From Rhizoctonia solani (Eukaryota; Basidiomycota; Agaricomycetes; Cantharellales; Ceratobasidiaceae): 64,000 nt of DNA. This document shows positions 25,950 through 37,412 of the stretch, piece by piece; position 1 is the stretch's first letter; the number at the start of each line of letters is the position of its first letter. Location of the stretch: positions 372,001-436,000 of the forward strand of contig NC_057376.1 of the NCBI RefSeq assembly GCF_016906535.1, given 5' to 3'. The translations under genes were made by a program, and so were the position numbers. The notes beneath the pieces are model-generated. The model was not told the origin of the DNA, searched no databases, and was given only the letters and a program-made list of their open reading frames with translations.

Positions 25950-26986
25950 ATGAAATCGATCTTTGCACTCCTTACTCTCGCTTTTATTCAACCCGCTTTG
26001 GGTCACTATCGTTTCTACAAGTACATCGATCCCGCAGGCACTGTGACTGGCGAATACACCTACGTCCGGGCGAACACGAACATGAACTCTCCGGTATGTT
26101 CCACACTTCTAACTGTTCTGGTCTTAGTGGATGAATTGATTGTGTGAAAAGGTGACGGATGTGACTTCGAATGATTTCAGGTGTAACGTTGGAGGGCTCG
26201 CGTCTGGGAATAAGACCTCTACCGCGACTGTCGCTGCTGGCTCCACTGTTGGGTTCGAGTCTGACATCGGTATTTCCTATTTATTTCTTAGTCTTAGAAT
26301 AGAAATTAACATAGCAGCAGGTCTGATCCATCCCGGACCGCTACAGGTATACCTCGGCCAAGTTCCTGCAGGGAAAACAGCGGCGACATGGGATGGTAGT
26401 GGAGCCAGTTGGTTCAAGATCTACGCCCTTGGTGCTAATTTTAGCAGTGGTTCTTTGGCGTGGCCTTCGGACGGTATGTACATCGTTATACATAGCTTAA
26501 CTTTATTACTTACAGAGTGTACATTTAGAAAAGAAAACCTTCAAGTTCAAGATTCCTTCGAATACACCAGCAGGCAATTACCTTTTGAGGGTCGAACACA
26601 TTGCTTTGCACGGTACGTCTTTTCTTACCAATCAGATTGTGGCACTGATCGAGCCCTTGGAATGCAGGCGCCTCTACTGTGGGTGGCGCTCAATTCTACG
26701 TAAGTGCCGACTCTGAGATGATATGGTCGCCACAACACTAACTCTCGGTTATGTGCGTCTAGATAAGCTGTGCTCAATTGTCCATCACGGGCAACGGCAG
26801 CGGAAACCCGGCCAAAGTGTCAATTCCGGGCGTGTACAAAGGTGAATTACGACTGGAATGGAGGTTATTGGCCGAATCCTTGACGCCCGTTTTCATCTAG
26901 GAACCGAGTCCGGGATATTAATCAACATTTACTGGCCACCCGTGACGAACTATACGCTCCCTGGTCCTGCTGTCTGGTCTGGATGA
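25950..26986 (+). CDS. AA9 lytic polysaccharide monooxygenase, copy 2
   Basis: Secreted copper-dependent oxidase of cellulose or related glucans. Signal peptide MKSIFALLTLAFIQPALG, then mature His1 (HYRFYKYIDPAG). The spliced exons show VTGEYTYVRANTNMNSP, FRCNVGGLASGNKTSTATV, LIHPGPLQVYLGQVP with the second brace His, WDGSGASWFKIYALGANFS, EKKTFKFKIPSNTPAGNYLL, RVEHIALHG, GGAQFYISCAQLSITGNGSG and INIYWPPVTNYTLPGPAVWSG. Seven introns, all GT-AG with matching phases, and no frameshift. Intron positions look parallel to those of copy 1, so the two are paralogues about 12 kb apart in opposite orientation. No cellulose-binding module. Confidence 0.95.
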
Positions 26987-27906
26987 GTGTACGAGTATGC
27001 ATATACAAAGCATTCTTTATTCGTAGACGTGTGGGTTTGAACAATGATGAAATACATGCACTGCATTGATCTGCAAACAAGCCAGACTCTGATCTTTCTC
27101 CCTGCCGGCGCTTCGCCCCCGATCGAGCGCCCGTGTCACATTCCGAGAGAGGCTTACGTTGCTTCAGCAAAGTGGAAGAATCTATAGATATCTTAGGCGC
27201 ACTGCCCCGTCAGAATGATTCGTTCTTTGTTGGTGATGCGATCAGAGCACACCAAGAGCGTTTGTTGTTGGAACTCTGAATTGACGCCTCGGACCAGGGG
27301 TCCGGTTTCTCTCACGTATCCGCATGGACTATCTAGGGACATCGAGGCTCGAGAGTGGAATGGGCAGGTATCGATTTCTGGGTGAAAAGGACAGGCTGGC
27401 GTTTTGTGCTCTCAAGTTGAGTTCAAACTATAGAAGTGACGAACGTGCTCAGGCGCCATTTACGCGATTTATAGTGCCTAATTTAGCATCGAAGCGCCAA
27501 ATCTGCCTTGCCAACGTGTCGATTTAATCCGGAAAACCCATGTATGCATATTACATCTGGTTAAAGTACATATTTGGTGCGATTCCCGTAGCGACAGGGC
27601 ACAAGATCTAGAAATTTTATGCGAGAGGAAGATTAGATTATCAGATAAGATGGGATGATGCGGTGCGCTTATGGCAACTTGACTCATTTGAGAAAACCCA
27701 AGATGGGCGCCCACATGATAGACATAAATACAACCGCCGCTCACTTTTCGCTGTGCAACCGCGAAACTCTCTCCCCTTCCGTTCTCTAGCAAAATCACGC
27801 AAGGCGATTCGGACGCGAGCTTCTTTGACGACTCGCACACGATTGGACGACTCTTTGGCCTATAAAACGTACTAGACTCACTAGTGGTCGTCTTTTGCAG
27901 CTCGAA
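26987..27906. other. Intergenic, about 0.9 kb
   Basis: Holds the 3' end of AA9 copy 2 and the promoter of the Arg2-like gene. TATAAAA lies at 27861-27867, about 40 bp before the next ATG. The open frames at 27324-27527 (plus) and 27478-27840 (minus) look random. Confidence 0.4.
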
Positions 27907-29909
27907 ATGATTTCTCAGAGGATTTCTGCGACGCTGCGCTCTAAGACTGGCTCGACACTCTCGCGTGTTCCTGGCTGTGGGCTCGCGGTGAGTTGGACAA
28001 AGGGTGTGATGTGCTTGTGCTGATCATCATTTCGTTTCAGAGCGTACATGGTGTGGGCCGCAGTCAGTTGCCGGACGACGACGGTGCAAACCCAGGGGCG
28101 AACGTGCGTTCCTATCGAGGTTCACCTGCTCTCACTAATATTTATTCCAATTTACAGGACTTTATTCTTTCAGTCTTGCAGTCTGTTCCTTCTCAGCGTG
28201 ATGCCAAGGCATACCTCAAGTCGTTTGGCCCCAGGCCCACCAAGCCCCAGCAACCAATACCCCCATCCAAGCTACTTGACCTAACCCTTCCTCCATTGCC
28301 GGTTCCCGTCTCGACGACGGCCGCCCCGATACCACCGTTGCCAAATACATTGCCGGTTATCGCATCCATCCTAAATCCGGTTCAACGCCATACCGCTCTC
28401 GTCAAGTTCCAGGGTCCGTTTACTGATCGACAACTGGAAAGCGTTGCACGTGGTATGGTCTATCTCGAAAAGCTTGGATTGACCAGTGTCATCGTTGTCG
28501 AGCTCGACGATTGGGTACGCGGTGAACCCGACGAGAGGGCGCGTATTCTTCAAGAAACACGTAGGGTCGTCGAGGCGCTCGAAGCTCAAGGTGCTCGTGC
28601 CCGACCTCTTACCGAGGCCGTTGTTCGTCTCGGACCTCATCCAGGCGAGCAAGATGTTGTTGCGGAGGATGTCATCGAGACACATACCATGCCTGAAGAC
28701 TTGGTTCAACTTCGTTCTGCTCTGCGCTCTGGCGAGATCCCTGTTCTCTCTCCTTTGGCTCGCGATTCATTTTTGCGCATGGTACGCGTCGAGGCGAACG
28801 ACGTCATTGCTGGACTTACACGCGGAATGGCCGAAGTTGCAAAAATCGACGCAGAGAAAGCCGAATCGGCCGAAGAATCTAAACTCGGTGATGATCTCGA
28901 CCTCACTCCGATGCGACTTATGATTATTAATCGTGAAGGCGGTATCCCATCTTATGCGCGCGACGGGCTTCCTCATTTGCTCGTCAACGTTCAGGCAGAA
29001 TATGATTATATTCGTGAAACGTATCGGCATTCGGCCTGGGACGCTATGACCCCTACTGCTCTTTCCAACCTTCGCCTCGCGCGCACGTGTTTGTCACACA
29101 TGCCCCCTAGTTCGAGTGCGGTCGTCGTTTCGCACCGGTCCCCTCGAAGCTTAATCGCGAATCTACTCACCAACCGACCGGCGCAAAGCTCGAGTCTCCC
29201 TCCGGCAGCCCTCCTAACCGGAAGCCGTCGCCTCACCCGTGATACGCCCACCCTTATTCGACATGGCCTGGGCATGCGAGTCCTCCGTAACGTGGAGGAC
29301 ATCGATCGAGACAAGCTCACCTACCTGATGGAACAATCCTTTGGGAAAACGCTCGACCAAGAAGCCTTTTACGCTCGTCTGGAACAGCGCCTCGATTTCG
29401 TTATTGTTGCTGGAGACTACGCCGGCGCTGCGGTTGTCACTCATGAAGGCCCCGAAGGCAGTTCGATCTCGTACCTTGACAAGTTTGCTGTTTTGCCTGC
29501 TCACCAAGGGGACGGTACCGTCGATTTCCTATTCGTTGCATTGCACGATGAATCGTTTGGGCTTGGATCTGACCACGCGATGAATCCGAACGAGGGTGGC
29601 AAACAAGGCGAGGGTGAAGGTCGAGATCTTGTCTGGCGCAGTAGGGCCGATAACCCAGTCAACAAGTGGTACTACGAACGAGCGAGCGGTCACTTGCGGA
29701 TCGACGGTGGTAAATGGGTCCTCTTCTGGTCCGATGCCGAGGTTCGAATCAGGAAGCTCGAGGACCAGGCGCGAGAACGGGCTGAAGAAGAGGGAATTGG
29801 GCGTCGTCGTGTTCCTGGATTGCCCTATGTCCTCAACGAGGAAAAGGGCAGGTTGTCCAGATGGGCAGATATCGTTAGCGCCATTCCATCCAGCTGGAAA
29901 GCATCATAA
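27907..29909 (+). CDS. ARG2: N-acetylglutamate synthase, mitochondrial (Arg2)
   Basis: First committed step of arginine synthesis: acetyl-CoA + glutamate to N-acetylglutamate, in the mitochondrial matrix, usually inhibited by arginine. Two short 5' exons give MISQRISATLRSKTGSTLSR, an Arg/Ser/Thr-rich presequence. The long third exon begins DFILSVLQSVPSQRDAKAYLKSFGP, typical of fungal Arg2. The middle part is the degenerate amino-acid-kinase-like domain (TALVKFQGPFTDRQLESVARG). The C-terminal NAT domain shows VIVAGDYAGAAVVTHEG, YLDKFAVLPAHQGDGTVDFLFVAL and VWRSRADNPVNKWYYERASGH. Length about 670 residues, normal for the family. Start chosen because only this ATG gives the leader in frame with good splice sites. 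Confidence 0.93.
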
Positions 29910-30070
29910 CAAGAAGCAACATAGAACCAAACTGAATCGAAAGTTATCTATAGATCATGTTTTCTTGTTTTCCTTTTTCTTTCGCATTCGCATTTGTTGG
30001 ATCTCCTGTCTTGTTTGTACAATTCATACCCATGTACTTTATACTACATAATCCAAACTGATCGACTCAA

Positions 30071-30763
30071 TCATTCCGTCCATTCGATCTCCAGCCCCTC
30101 GAAGTTCACAGACAGGGCATCGCCCTTTCCAGCCTCCTCGCCTTGAACCTTGGTCGGTCGGGCCGCATACACCCCAACACCGAGTAATTGGTCATGCTTC
30201 TCCTGAAACACCCATGTAACCTCCCTAATCAGCGTCCTCTTCTCTCCTTCGACCAAGTACACATATAACGACGGTCCGCCCTGCTCGGGTTCAACCTCGA
30301 TGGTCGCATTCCTCCCCCCAGTAGCGACCAAACTCCAATCGGAATATCCTTCCCCAGGGGTAGCAACAGTCCCGACGTTTGGCTTTCCATCAAACTGCTC
30401 GATCCCGGTCTTCACCCACGACTCGTACTTTTCCCCCTCTAACCCTAGGGAATTGATATAAAATACCAAACCGCCTTGGTCGTATAGTCGCGTCCAGTCG
30501 GCACCAACCGTGACGCGCGCGCGCTTGAATGTACGGAGCGGGCGGTAGACTACGTACGCTGGCGCATTAGTCGAGACGGTCGATGGCGGTTTACGCCAGA
30601 GGTCTGTTCCCGGTAGAGCCTGGACCGTGATGGTCGAGTGTGTGGAATTGGAAGAGATGGAGGACGGGGAGCCAGGTGTCACGTTTAGTCCTTGGAGAGT
30701 GGTGGACATGACTTGAGAAGCGGAGATGAGTAGAGTGACGAGTGTTGCTGTGCTCAGATGCAT
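30071..30763 (-). CDS. Secreted DUF1349-type concanavalin-like protein
   Basis: Unspliced 230-residue ORF. The N-terminus MHLSTATLVTLLISASQVMS is a signal peptide. The rest matches the pattern of the DUF1349 family (jelly-roll/concanavalin-like fold, common in fungi, no proven activity): DLWRKPPSTVSTNAPAYVVY, VTVGADWTRLYDQGGLVFYI, KYESWVKTGIEQFDGKPNVGTV, SDWSLVATGG, LIREVTWVFQEKHDQLLGVGVYAARPT and VNFEGLEIEW. Most family members are intracellular; here the leader predicts secretion. A (TA)n run lies just upstream of the ATG. Confidence 0.8.
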   Translation of the reverse strand: MHLSTATLVTLLISASQVMSTTLQGLNVTPGSPSSISSNSTHSTITVQALPGTDLWRKPPSTVSTNAPAYVVYRPLRTFKRARVTVGADWTRLYDQGGLVFYINSLGLEGEKYESWVKTGIEQFDGKPNVGTVATPGEGYSDWSLVATGGRNATIEVEPEQGGPSLYVYLVEGEKRTLIREVTWVFQEKHDQLLGVGVYAARPTKVQGEEAGKGDALSVNFEGLEIEWTE

Positions 30764-30772
30764 ACCGTTTGG

Positions 30773-30785
30773 TATATATATATAT
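30773..30785. repeat. (TA)n microsatellite upstream of the DUF1349 gene
   Basis: TATATATATATAT tract 10 bp before the ATG at 30763. It may serve as a TATA-like element but is very close to the start codon. Confidence 0.5.
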
Positions 30786-31129
30786 GTATGTATTGATTTA
30801 GTTGGGATGGTGAGGTTGTATTGAGCTGGATAGCTAGGCTTTTATACCTTGCGCGCTGGGAAATATCCGTTTGTGATTCAGTGTAGTGAAATCACAATTA
30901 CCCGCCGTTTGCATGGACGGAGCGCTAAAAAGCGGTTCGCGCGCATGCTTAAGGGAAGCATCATCCATGTCGATCACTTGCGCAATGGCGGCGAGCGCGA
31001 TGCTGACCAAGTACGGCCGAGATTCAACCGGTACCGAGTCACGTGTTAACTGTGGGACTCTGAAGTAAATCATCTCGTTTGATCGCCGCCCCAGCTCGGT
31101 CATTAGATCTTTGACGAGAGTGATTAGAT
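30786..31129. other. Shared divergent promoter region
   Basis: About 340 bp between the DUF1349 gene (minus) and the decarboxylase gene (plus); no coding evidence. Confidence 0.4.
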
Positions 31130-33276
31130 ATGAATGTGGAAGAGTAAGTTTATACCATTGCTTTGAAAATAATTGTGTAGATTATTGGGGCAAATTCTTA
31201 GATTCCGACGTGCGGCTTATGCTGCTGTGGATGCTATCTGTGACTATCAGAAATCCCTGGAGGACTTGCCAGTCGTTGCGCAGGTTGAGCCTGGGTATTT
31301 AGGGAAATTATTGCCCAGTTGAGTATGCTTGAACTAATATTGAAGAAATCCGCTCATTGGATTCTTCGTTACAGAGGAGGCACCCACAAAAGGCGAATCT
31401 TTTGATGTGATCGCCAAGGATTTCCAAGAATATATCATGCCTGGTGAGTCCATCGCTCTCTCCGGGACTTATTTATGTTTTTGAGCTTTATTTCAGGGAT
31501 AACTCACTGGCAGCACCCATCCTTCTTTGCTTACTTTCCGGTCGCAAACACTTTTGAATCCGTACTCGCTGATATCCTTGCGGGTAGCATCACTAACCCT
31601 GGGTTCAACTGGGCCTGCAGTCCCGCATGCACAGAATTAGAGATGTTAGTCATGGACTGGGCGGCCAAACTCTTTGGACTGGATCCCACGTTTTACGTTG
31701 ACTCAAAGTCGGGTGGTGGTGTGCTTCTGGTACGCAATCAAGTATTGGAAAATTGATTTGAAGCTTATATGTTTCGTAGACTACAGCGTCAGACTCGGCT
31801 TTGACTGCCGCTGTAGCAGCTCGGGCTCGCTATACTAAAGCCCACCCCGATGTACCTCTCGACAAACTTGTTATCTACGGAACGTCCCAAACACACTCAC
31901 TGGGGGCTAAAGCCGCACTCATACTCGGACTCCAGTTTCGTGCTATCGAGGTTTATGCAGAAGATAACTATGCTCTGAGGGGGACTCGCTTGTTAATGCG
32001 ATTGAAGAGGATAAGAAGGCTGGCATGCACCCATTTATTGTCAGTGAGTTGTTATTTTCAGTTCAACCTATAACGGCCTATCTTAAACTCTCGTAATCGT
32101 AGTTGCAACCGTGGGTACAACTTCTTCCGGTGCTATCGACAACATCGAGGAAGTTGGGCAAGCATGTATGCGGTATTTCTTCGAGAACATTGTCGCATCG
32201 TTGACGACCAAATTTTCAGTGACCAAATATCCAGATATCTGGCTTCATATTGATGCTGCGTGGGCTGGAGTTGCATTGGCTTGTCCCGAGTTCCGAGAGA
32301 TCTCTTACTTGGGTGCCATTAATGCGTACGCTCACTCGTTCTGCACCAACTTCCACAAGGTAGTTTGCCACTATGAGTAGTAAGAGGGATACTAAATCAA
32401 GCTAGTGGGGACTGGTTAACTTTGACTGCTCGACTCTTTGGGTCCGGGACCGGACACTCCTGACCGATGCTTTGGACGTTACACCCGAGTTCCTTCGAAC
32501 TAAACAGGCTGACGCAGGTAGGTCTCCCAGAAGTATGTTTCTTTTCAATGTTGTTTCTGACCCGTCCGTTGCATTTCGACTTGATGCTTAGGTGCTGTGA
32601 TCGATTACCGTAATTGGCATCTTGCGCTTGGTCGGCGATTTAGGTCCCTCAAGGTTTGGTTTGTGCTTCGAAGGTATTGTATGAAGGATTTTCATATGTA
32701 TATTCCATTCTCTAACCCAGACTTGTTCCCGACTAGCTTCGGTGTTGAAGGATTCCAGGCGCACATCCGAAAGGTAGGTGCAATACTCTACACTTTATGT
32801 CTACGGGAGGCTGATTAAGGCTCGCCTAATACTAGGGTGTGGAACTAGCAAAAATATTCGAGTCGCTCGTAGAGCAAAGCTCTCTATTTGAGATAGTTAC
32901 CCCTCGCTCCTTCGCACTGGTCGTATTCCGGCTTCGGACACCCACCGCGCTGCCAACACCCGCCGCTGCAACCCCAATTGAAGGTTCAGGCCTGAGTCAA
33001 GAAAAGGAACTTACTGCAGGCGCTTCGCCCGATACAACCACTACAGAAGCTCGTCTAAGGCAATCGTCTCAGACTAAATCCAATGCGCTCAATCGGGCAT
33101 TTTATGCGCGTATATCGGCCAGAAAGACTATCCTCCTCACGCAAACGGATCTTGCTGGTACTTTCTGCATTCGAATGGCGATTGGAACTGCAAGAACGGA
33201 GGAAAAGCATATCCGAGAAGCTTTTGATCTATTGGTCGAGGAAGCCCAAGAAACATTGAGAGAGTGGAGGGATTGA
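31130..33276 (+). CDS. Aromatic-L-amino-acid decarboxylase (group II PLP enzyme)
   Basis: PLP-dependent decarboxylase making amines such as tyramine, tryptamine or DOPA-derived amines from aromatic amino acids. The start MNVEE-FRRAAYAAVDAICDYQ joins across an intron at about 31145-31201. Motifs: VEPGYLGKLLP, ITHWQHPSFFAYFPVA, LADILAGSITNPGFNWACSP, ELEMLVMDWAAKLFGL, SGGGVLLTTASDSALTAAVAAR, FIVIATVGTTSSGAIDNIEEVG, WLHIDAAWAGVALACPEF, and FCTNFHK-W, in which the Lys forms the Schiff base. C-terminal part: LGRRFRSLKVWFVLR and DLAGTFCIRMAIGTARTEE. About nine introns. Oddities: a roughly 50-residue Thr/Ala/Ser-rich insertion at about 32943-33085 in the C-terminal domain, and a net -1 break at 31982/31983 (RG_DSLVNAIEEDKK). 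Substrate cannot be decided from sequence alone. Confidence 0.92.
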
Positions 33277-33547
33277 TATTTTTCAGGAGTTGATGACTAA
33301 GGGTAGAGCCCTTCGATTGATCTGAGCAATGTGTGGAAACATTGCCTGAGGTCTTATGATTGTATAGAACCCATTTAGAATAAATTGAATACCATCATGT
33401 GCTATGGTTTCAGTGTGACAGTCTCTAAGAGACCGTGAAACCACTGTTTTGAGTAAAAAGCCAACAACCAATGATGAGGTATTACTGAATCTCTTAGCCC
33501 ATTTTTTCATATTTACACACAAGATTATACACGATGTATCATACATT

Positions 33548-36144
33548 TCATTGCTCAACGTCAGTCTTTTCTACTCTTTCAGAAGTTCTGTCTTCTCTCC
33601 CAATCTCATTTTGGGACTCCTCTTCCCAGTCGAGATGATGGAAGCAAACCCAAAACGCAATTCCTGCGATAAACTACGATATCCATGCAATACGTTAGAT
33701 ATGCTCGCAATTAGAGACAAGCGAACTTACAGCAGCAATACCGCACCCAGCATACTATTTCAAATCCAGCCTCAATCTTTGTCTGAAATTGGTAAAGAAA
33801 GAACTTACGTTCCAAACAAGATAGGGATCCTCACTGACTGGCACCAGTGCCTCTGATATGGCATTCGAAATTGCAGTCGTAAACAGGAACGCCGCCATCA
33901 CTAGACTTTTCATTCGGAGAGGGGCCTTTGTAAATGCGTACTCCAATCCAGTTATACTAGCAAATCTGTATAACCTATTGAGCAAGCTGACTTTTTGAGC
34001 ATGAAGGGTACTTACATTTCGGAAGCTGCAATTAAGACATAGGCAGGTGTCTGCAGCCAAACGTTTAGACTGCTGGGGGTGTCGCAATTACTAACAAATC
34101 TCCCGCACGGATTCGTACGATAGATCGCATTTTGGAGTACAGCTGTGTACACCATCGATAGGGCGGCCAAGATGAAGCCAAACGTGATACGCTGAATAGG
34201 ACGTACAACCCATCCCATCCTCCGAAGACCAGGATACCTGAGGCGGCGGTTAAAAAAAGCCTTCCAGTATGATGAAGGATGCAGCTTACACAATACGATC
34301 CATTAGAGGAATGATGATAATGATAGCAATGGGATCAATGTTCTGTAACAAATCATTAGGAACACCGTGGGTGCTCATGGTCCCAGCTTGGGAGACAATG
34401 TTGTTTGACATCTGGTTGTCTAAAGCAAGTATTTGCGTCAGCTTTTCTGTTGCATACAATTCTGATTTGTGTGCATACATGGAACCCAGTATCTATAAAC
34501 GTCTCAAGTCAAACCATCTCTTCAGTGATAAGGTATAAAATACTTACAGCGGGAAGAAAATAAAAACCTTGATGGCATTCATTGTTCGCCTCATTTCGTC
34601 GACAAAGGTCTAAAAGGTTTCCATAAGTTCTCTTTCAGCTCTGCGCACCATTCAACATACATCATCCCAGGTAGGTAGACCCATCCGTTTCTTTTCTTCA
34701 CTCGAAAGTGGCTCGCCATTCTCTCCCACCATATTAACGAGGCCAAGTTGACTTGGGCGTGCTTTGTCCCATTTAGCGGGATCACGCATACGGCGTACCG
34801 TTTCTACAGGATTCCAGCTCCAAACGTCTTTGTAAACCCGTCTCAGAACCTGGAACGCCTCCAGATGAATAGATCCTCTAGGAGGATACTTGATGTATAA
34901 ATTTCGCCCCATAAATAGAACCGCAGGGACTGCAAGATACATAATTGTGGGCTTTTGTGAAACCGTTAGTAACAATAACAAGCGAGCCGAATATTTGCTC
35001 ACAATTAGGTAGGAAAGCCAGAATCCGATGTGCAACTCCACTTCCGTAGTAGCAATGGAAGATAACGAGCCTATGTTTATCATCTAAACCCCATCTACTC
35101 TCAGCAGACATCGTCAGAAAACTAGAAATATTACAACGCACCAAATAGAAATACATAAAGACGCGTTGGATAGTAAGATTTGGGTCTACTATGACCTTTT
35201 CACCACTAGGCAACGTTTTCACGGTTTCGCGCGAATCCGGAATTTGTTCAGCAACAAGGGGCGATACATTGGACTTGATGGCCCCGGTTGCAAACGCGAT
35301 AATGGTGATACTGATAATAAACCCGGCAAACGCACCCGTTGGTGAGTGTTGCAGCACGGAAGGGATAGCAGTCGCTGTAAGGATTATATGGCCAATTCCA
35401 CCCCAAAGAACAAAGACATTGATGGTTTTGAACTTCCCCCAATACTATGGAGGTATATGCGACGTTAGGTTGGCCCTAGCTATCATTTTAAACACTTACA
35501 GCATCAGCAATAATTGCGCCGAGGATTGGTGTACAATAGGAGAAGAAATTGTTATAGGTGGTAAGACCAGTTGATGCTTGCTGTCCCTTTCCGAGTGCAC
35601 CAGGGATTCCGCCGCTGCCCTTAGCAGGTGCACCGGCACCGTTACCTCCAATAGGCAAAGGCCTTTGTCTAGAAGTAAAGATAAAGCTATTAATAGTTGA
35701 ATCGAGCTAATTGGAGATATACCCACATATAGTTCACGAAGGGGCCGGTTGTCCCATAGTAAGAGAATCGCTCGGCGAATTCAACAATGACAACTAGCCA
35801 TGCAGAGATAGGGATGTGCCCAGCTACACGACGAAGTGTCCGCTTTTCCTCTTCTGTTGGAATAATAATATCATCTGCGTCCTCGGGCTGATACATATCA
35901 GCGCTAGACACGCGAGTAAGAGCATTTTTCTTCTCGTCAAGCGAAGTCCCTGGAGAGCTGGGAGGAATAGCCTGGTGAATAGGATGTTTGTGGGTCGGGT
36001 CGACAGCGTCTCGTTTCTGAGCCATTTCGGCCTCCATAGCGACAATGTCGACTGCCGGATCACGAATATCTACTCGAGCGTAGCGCATGGAATGCAAGTT
36101 AGTGTTCAACTATTGCTGGATGTACCGGCTCACTCACCTGCCAT
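33548..36144 (-). CDS. PTR2: PTR2/POT-family peptide transporter
   Basis: Plasma-membrane proton-coupled importer of di- and tripeptides. A mini first exon (ATGGCAG) joins at 36062 to DIRDPAVDIVAMEAEMAQKRD. After a hydrophilic tail: EEEKRTLRRVAGHIPISAWLVVIVEFAERFSYYGTTGPFVNYM, carrying the E-x-x-E-R/F-Y-Y-G signature of POT proteins. Then GLTTYNNFFSYCTPILGAIIADAYWGKFKTI, FAGFIISITIIAFATGAIKSNVSPLVAEQ, QRVFMYFYL, IGFWLSYL, TFVDEMRRTMNAIKVFIFFP, YQMSNNIVSQAGTM, NIDPIAIIIIIPLMDRIV, FASITGLEYAFTKAP and KSLVMAAFLFTTAISNAI. About ten introns. The Gly-rich loop after TM1-2 (GGIPGALGKGQQAST) is usual in fungal PTR2. C-terminal acidic tail ends VEKTDVEQ. Confidence 0.93.
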
Positions 36145-37412
36145 GATGGTACTCAGCGAACGTGAGAGGGAGGGGAAGGCAAGATATACGCGGTTGACTT
36201 ATTTTTATCCTGGTCATTATCGGATGGCGCATAGATGAGCACATGCACCCCCCGGCTTCGGTTTGACAGGAACCTCTAGCGAGCCGGGCCCGCTTTTCGA
36301 TTATGCGCACATAGATGACATGCATCTCAACTACTAGGAGGAGCAAAAAGTATTGGAGTCCTGGGTCGCGAGAAATGTATGAAGTAATTGGAATGCAAGT
36401 GGATTCTCCCGGCAACGTCCACCCCACAGGTCGGTTTTAGGCCCAAAGTTTTGGGATACTGGAGACTGCTTCCGTCTAGTCGGCAGCCGAATCCTTGCGT
36501 CAATTGAAGTTCAAATACGCGATGGTGCTAAACATAGTCCGCCAAGCAGTCCTGCGAGCCTGAGCACACCATCGCTCATCGGAAGCGCCAAACCGGGTAA
36601 AACCATATACCGGACGTAAAACTGACGATTGGGTCAAGAAACTTGTCGCCCATGGCTACACTCCCATTCACGAGCAAATGCGAGGTCGAAGAATTGGATA
36701 AAAGCCTCGCTGTATCCTCTCGTTAAGCCAAACCTTTTCACACGATTATCAGGCAGCTGTCATTGATTGGGCTATCACGACGGATATGATCATGATAACG
36801 CCGTCTCCAGTCAGCCAAGGTATCCTTTTCAAGGCCAGGGGGCGATATCAGCTAATAATACTACCTCCTGTATTGTTGATAACAGTAGCGCTGCCCATAA
36901 ATAAGATCGAAGTCACAGACAGAGGATGGAGTGAGATGGAAACAAGGCTTGGCGTGAGTTTGAGTTGACTATGACGAAGTAAATGGCAATAGAAGCGGCA
37001 GCACGGATGAAGGAGGAAGAAAGACAGGGTGTGTGCATATACGATTGGCAAATAGTAATGCCTTTTCGTGAAAGCATTGTCCCTGTGGTGTAAACGCCCC
37101 TAGTGCCCTATCAAGAAAGTAAATATGAAACAGTGTGAAGATGAAATACCATACTGAAGATAAATTCAAAATGAATAGTTGCCCATCACGATCTCAATGA
37201 ACAATCTACGAACTAAGGCAGGCTTCAGAGATACTCCTCCCATGTGCACTCTCTGAATGACCGTTAATCTGTGGCATATAGAGAACCCTCCCAATACTTA
37301 ATTCAAGCCAGATGATGTAAAAAGCAATTAATTGCTTGTCCTTGTTGTCCATGACCAAACTGATTTATCTAAACGCGGGTGCACTCGTGCTTCACGTGAC
37401 ACGCCCTCCACC
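36145..37412. other. Intergenic, about 1.3 kb, divergent promoters
   Basis: Between PTR2 (minus) and ARPC4 (plus). No coding exon could be supported; weak frames at 36134-36427 (minus) and 36848-37169 (minus) overlap each other without conserved pattern. Confidence 0.4.

Noticed and set aside
27324..27875. Overlapping frames on both strands before Arg2
   Set aside because: Mutually overlapping, no protein-like pattern; treated as intergenic.
36134..37169. Several 60-97 residue frames between PTR2 and ARPC4
   Set aside because: Overlapping, Leu/Phe/Cys-rich translations of AT-rich DNA without motifs.
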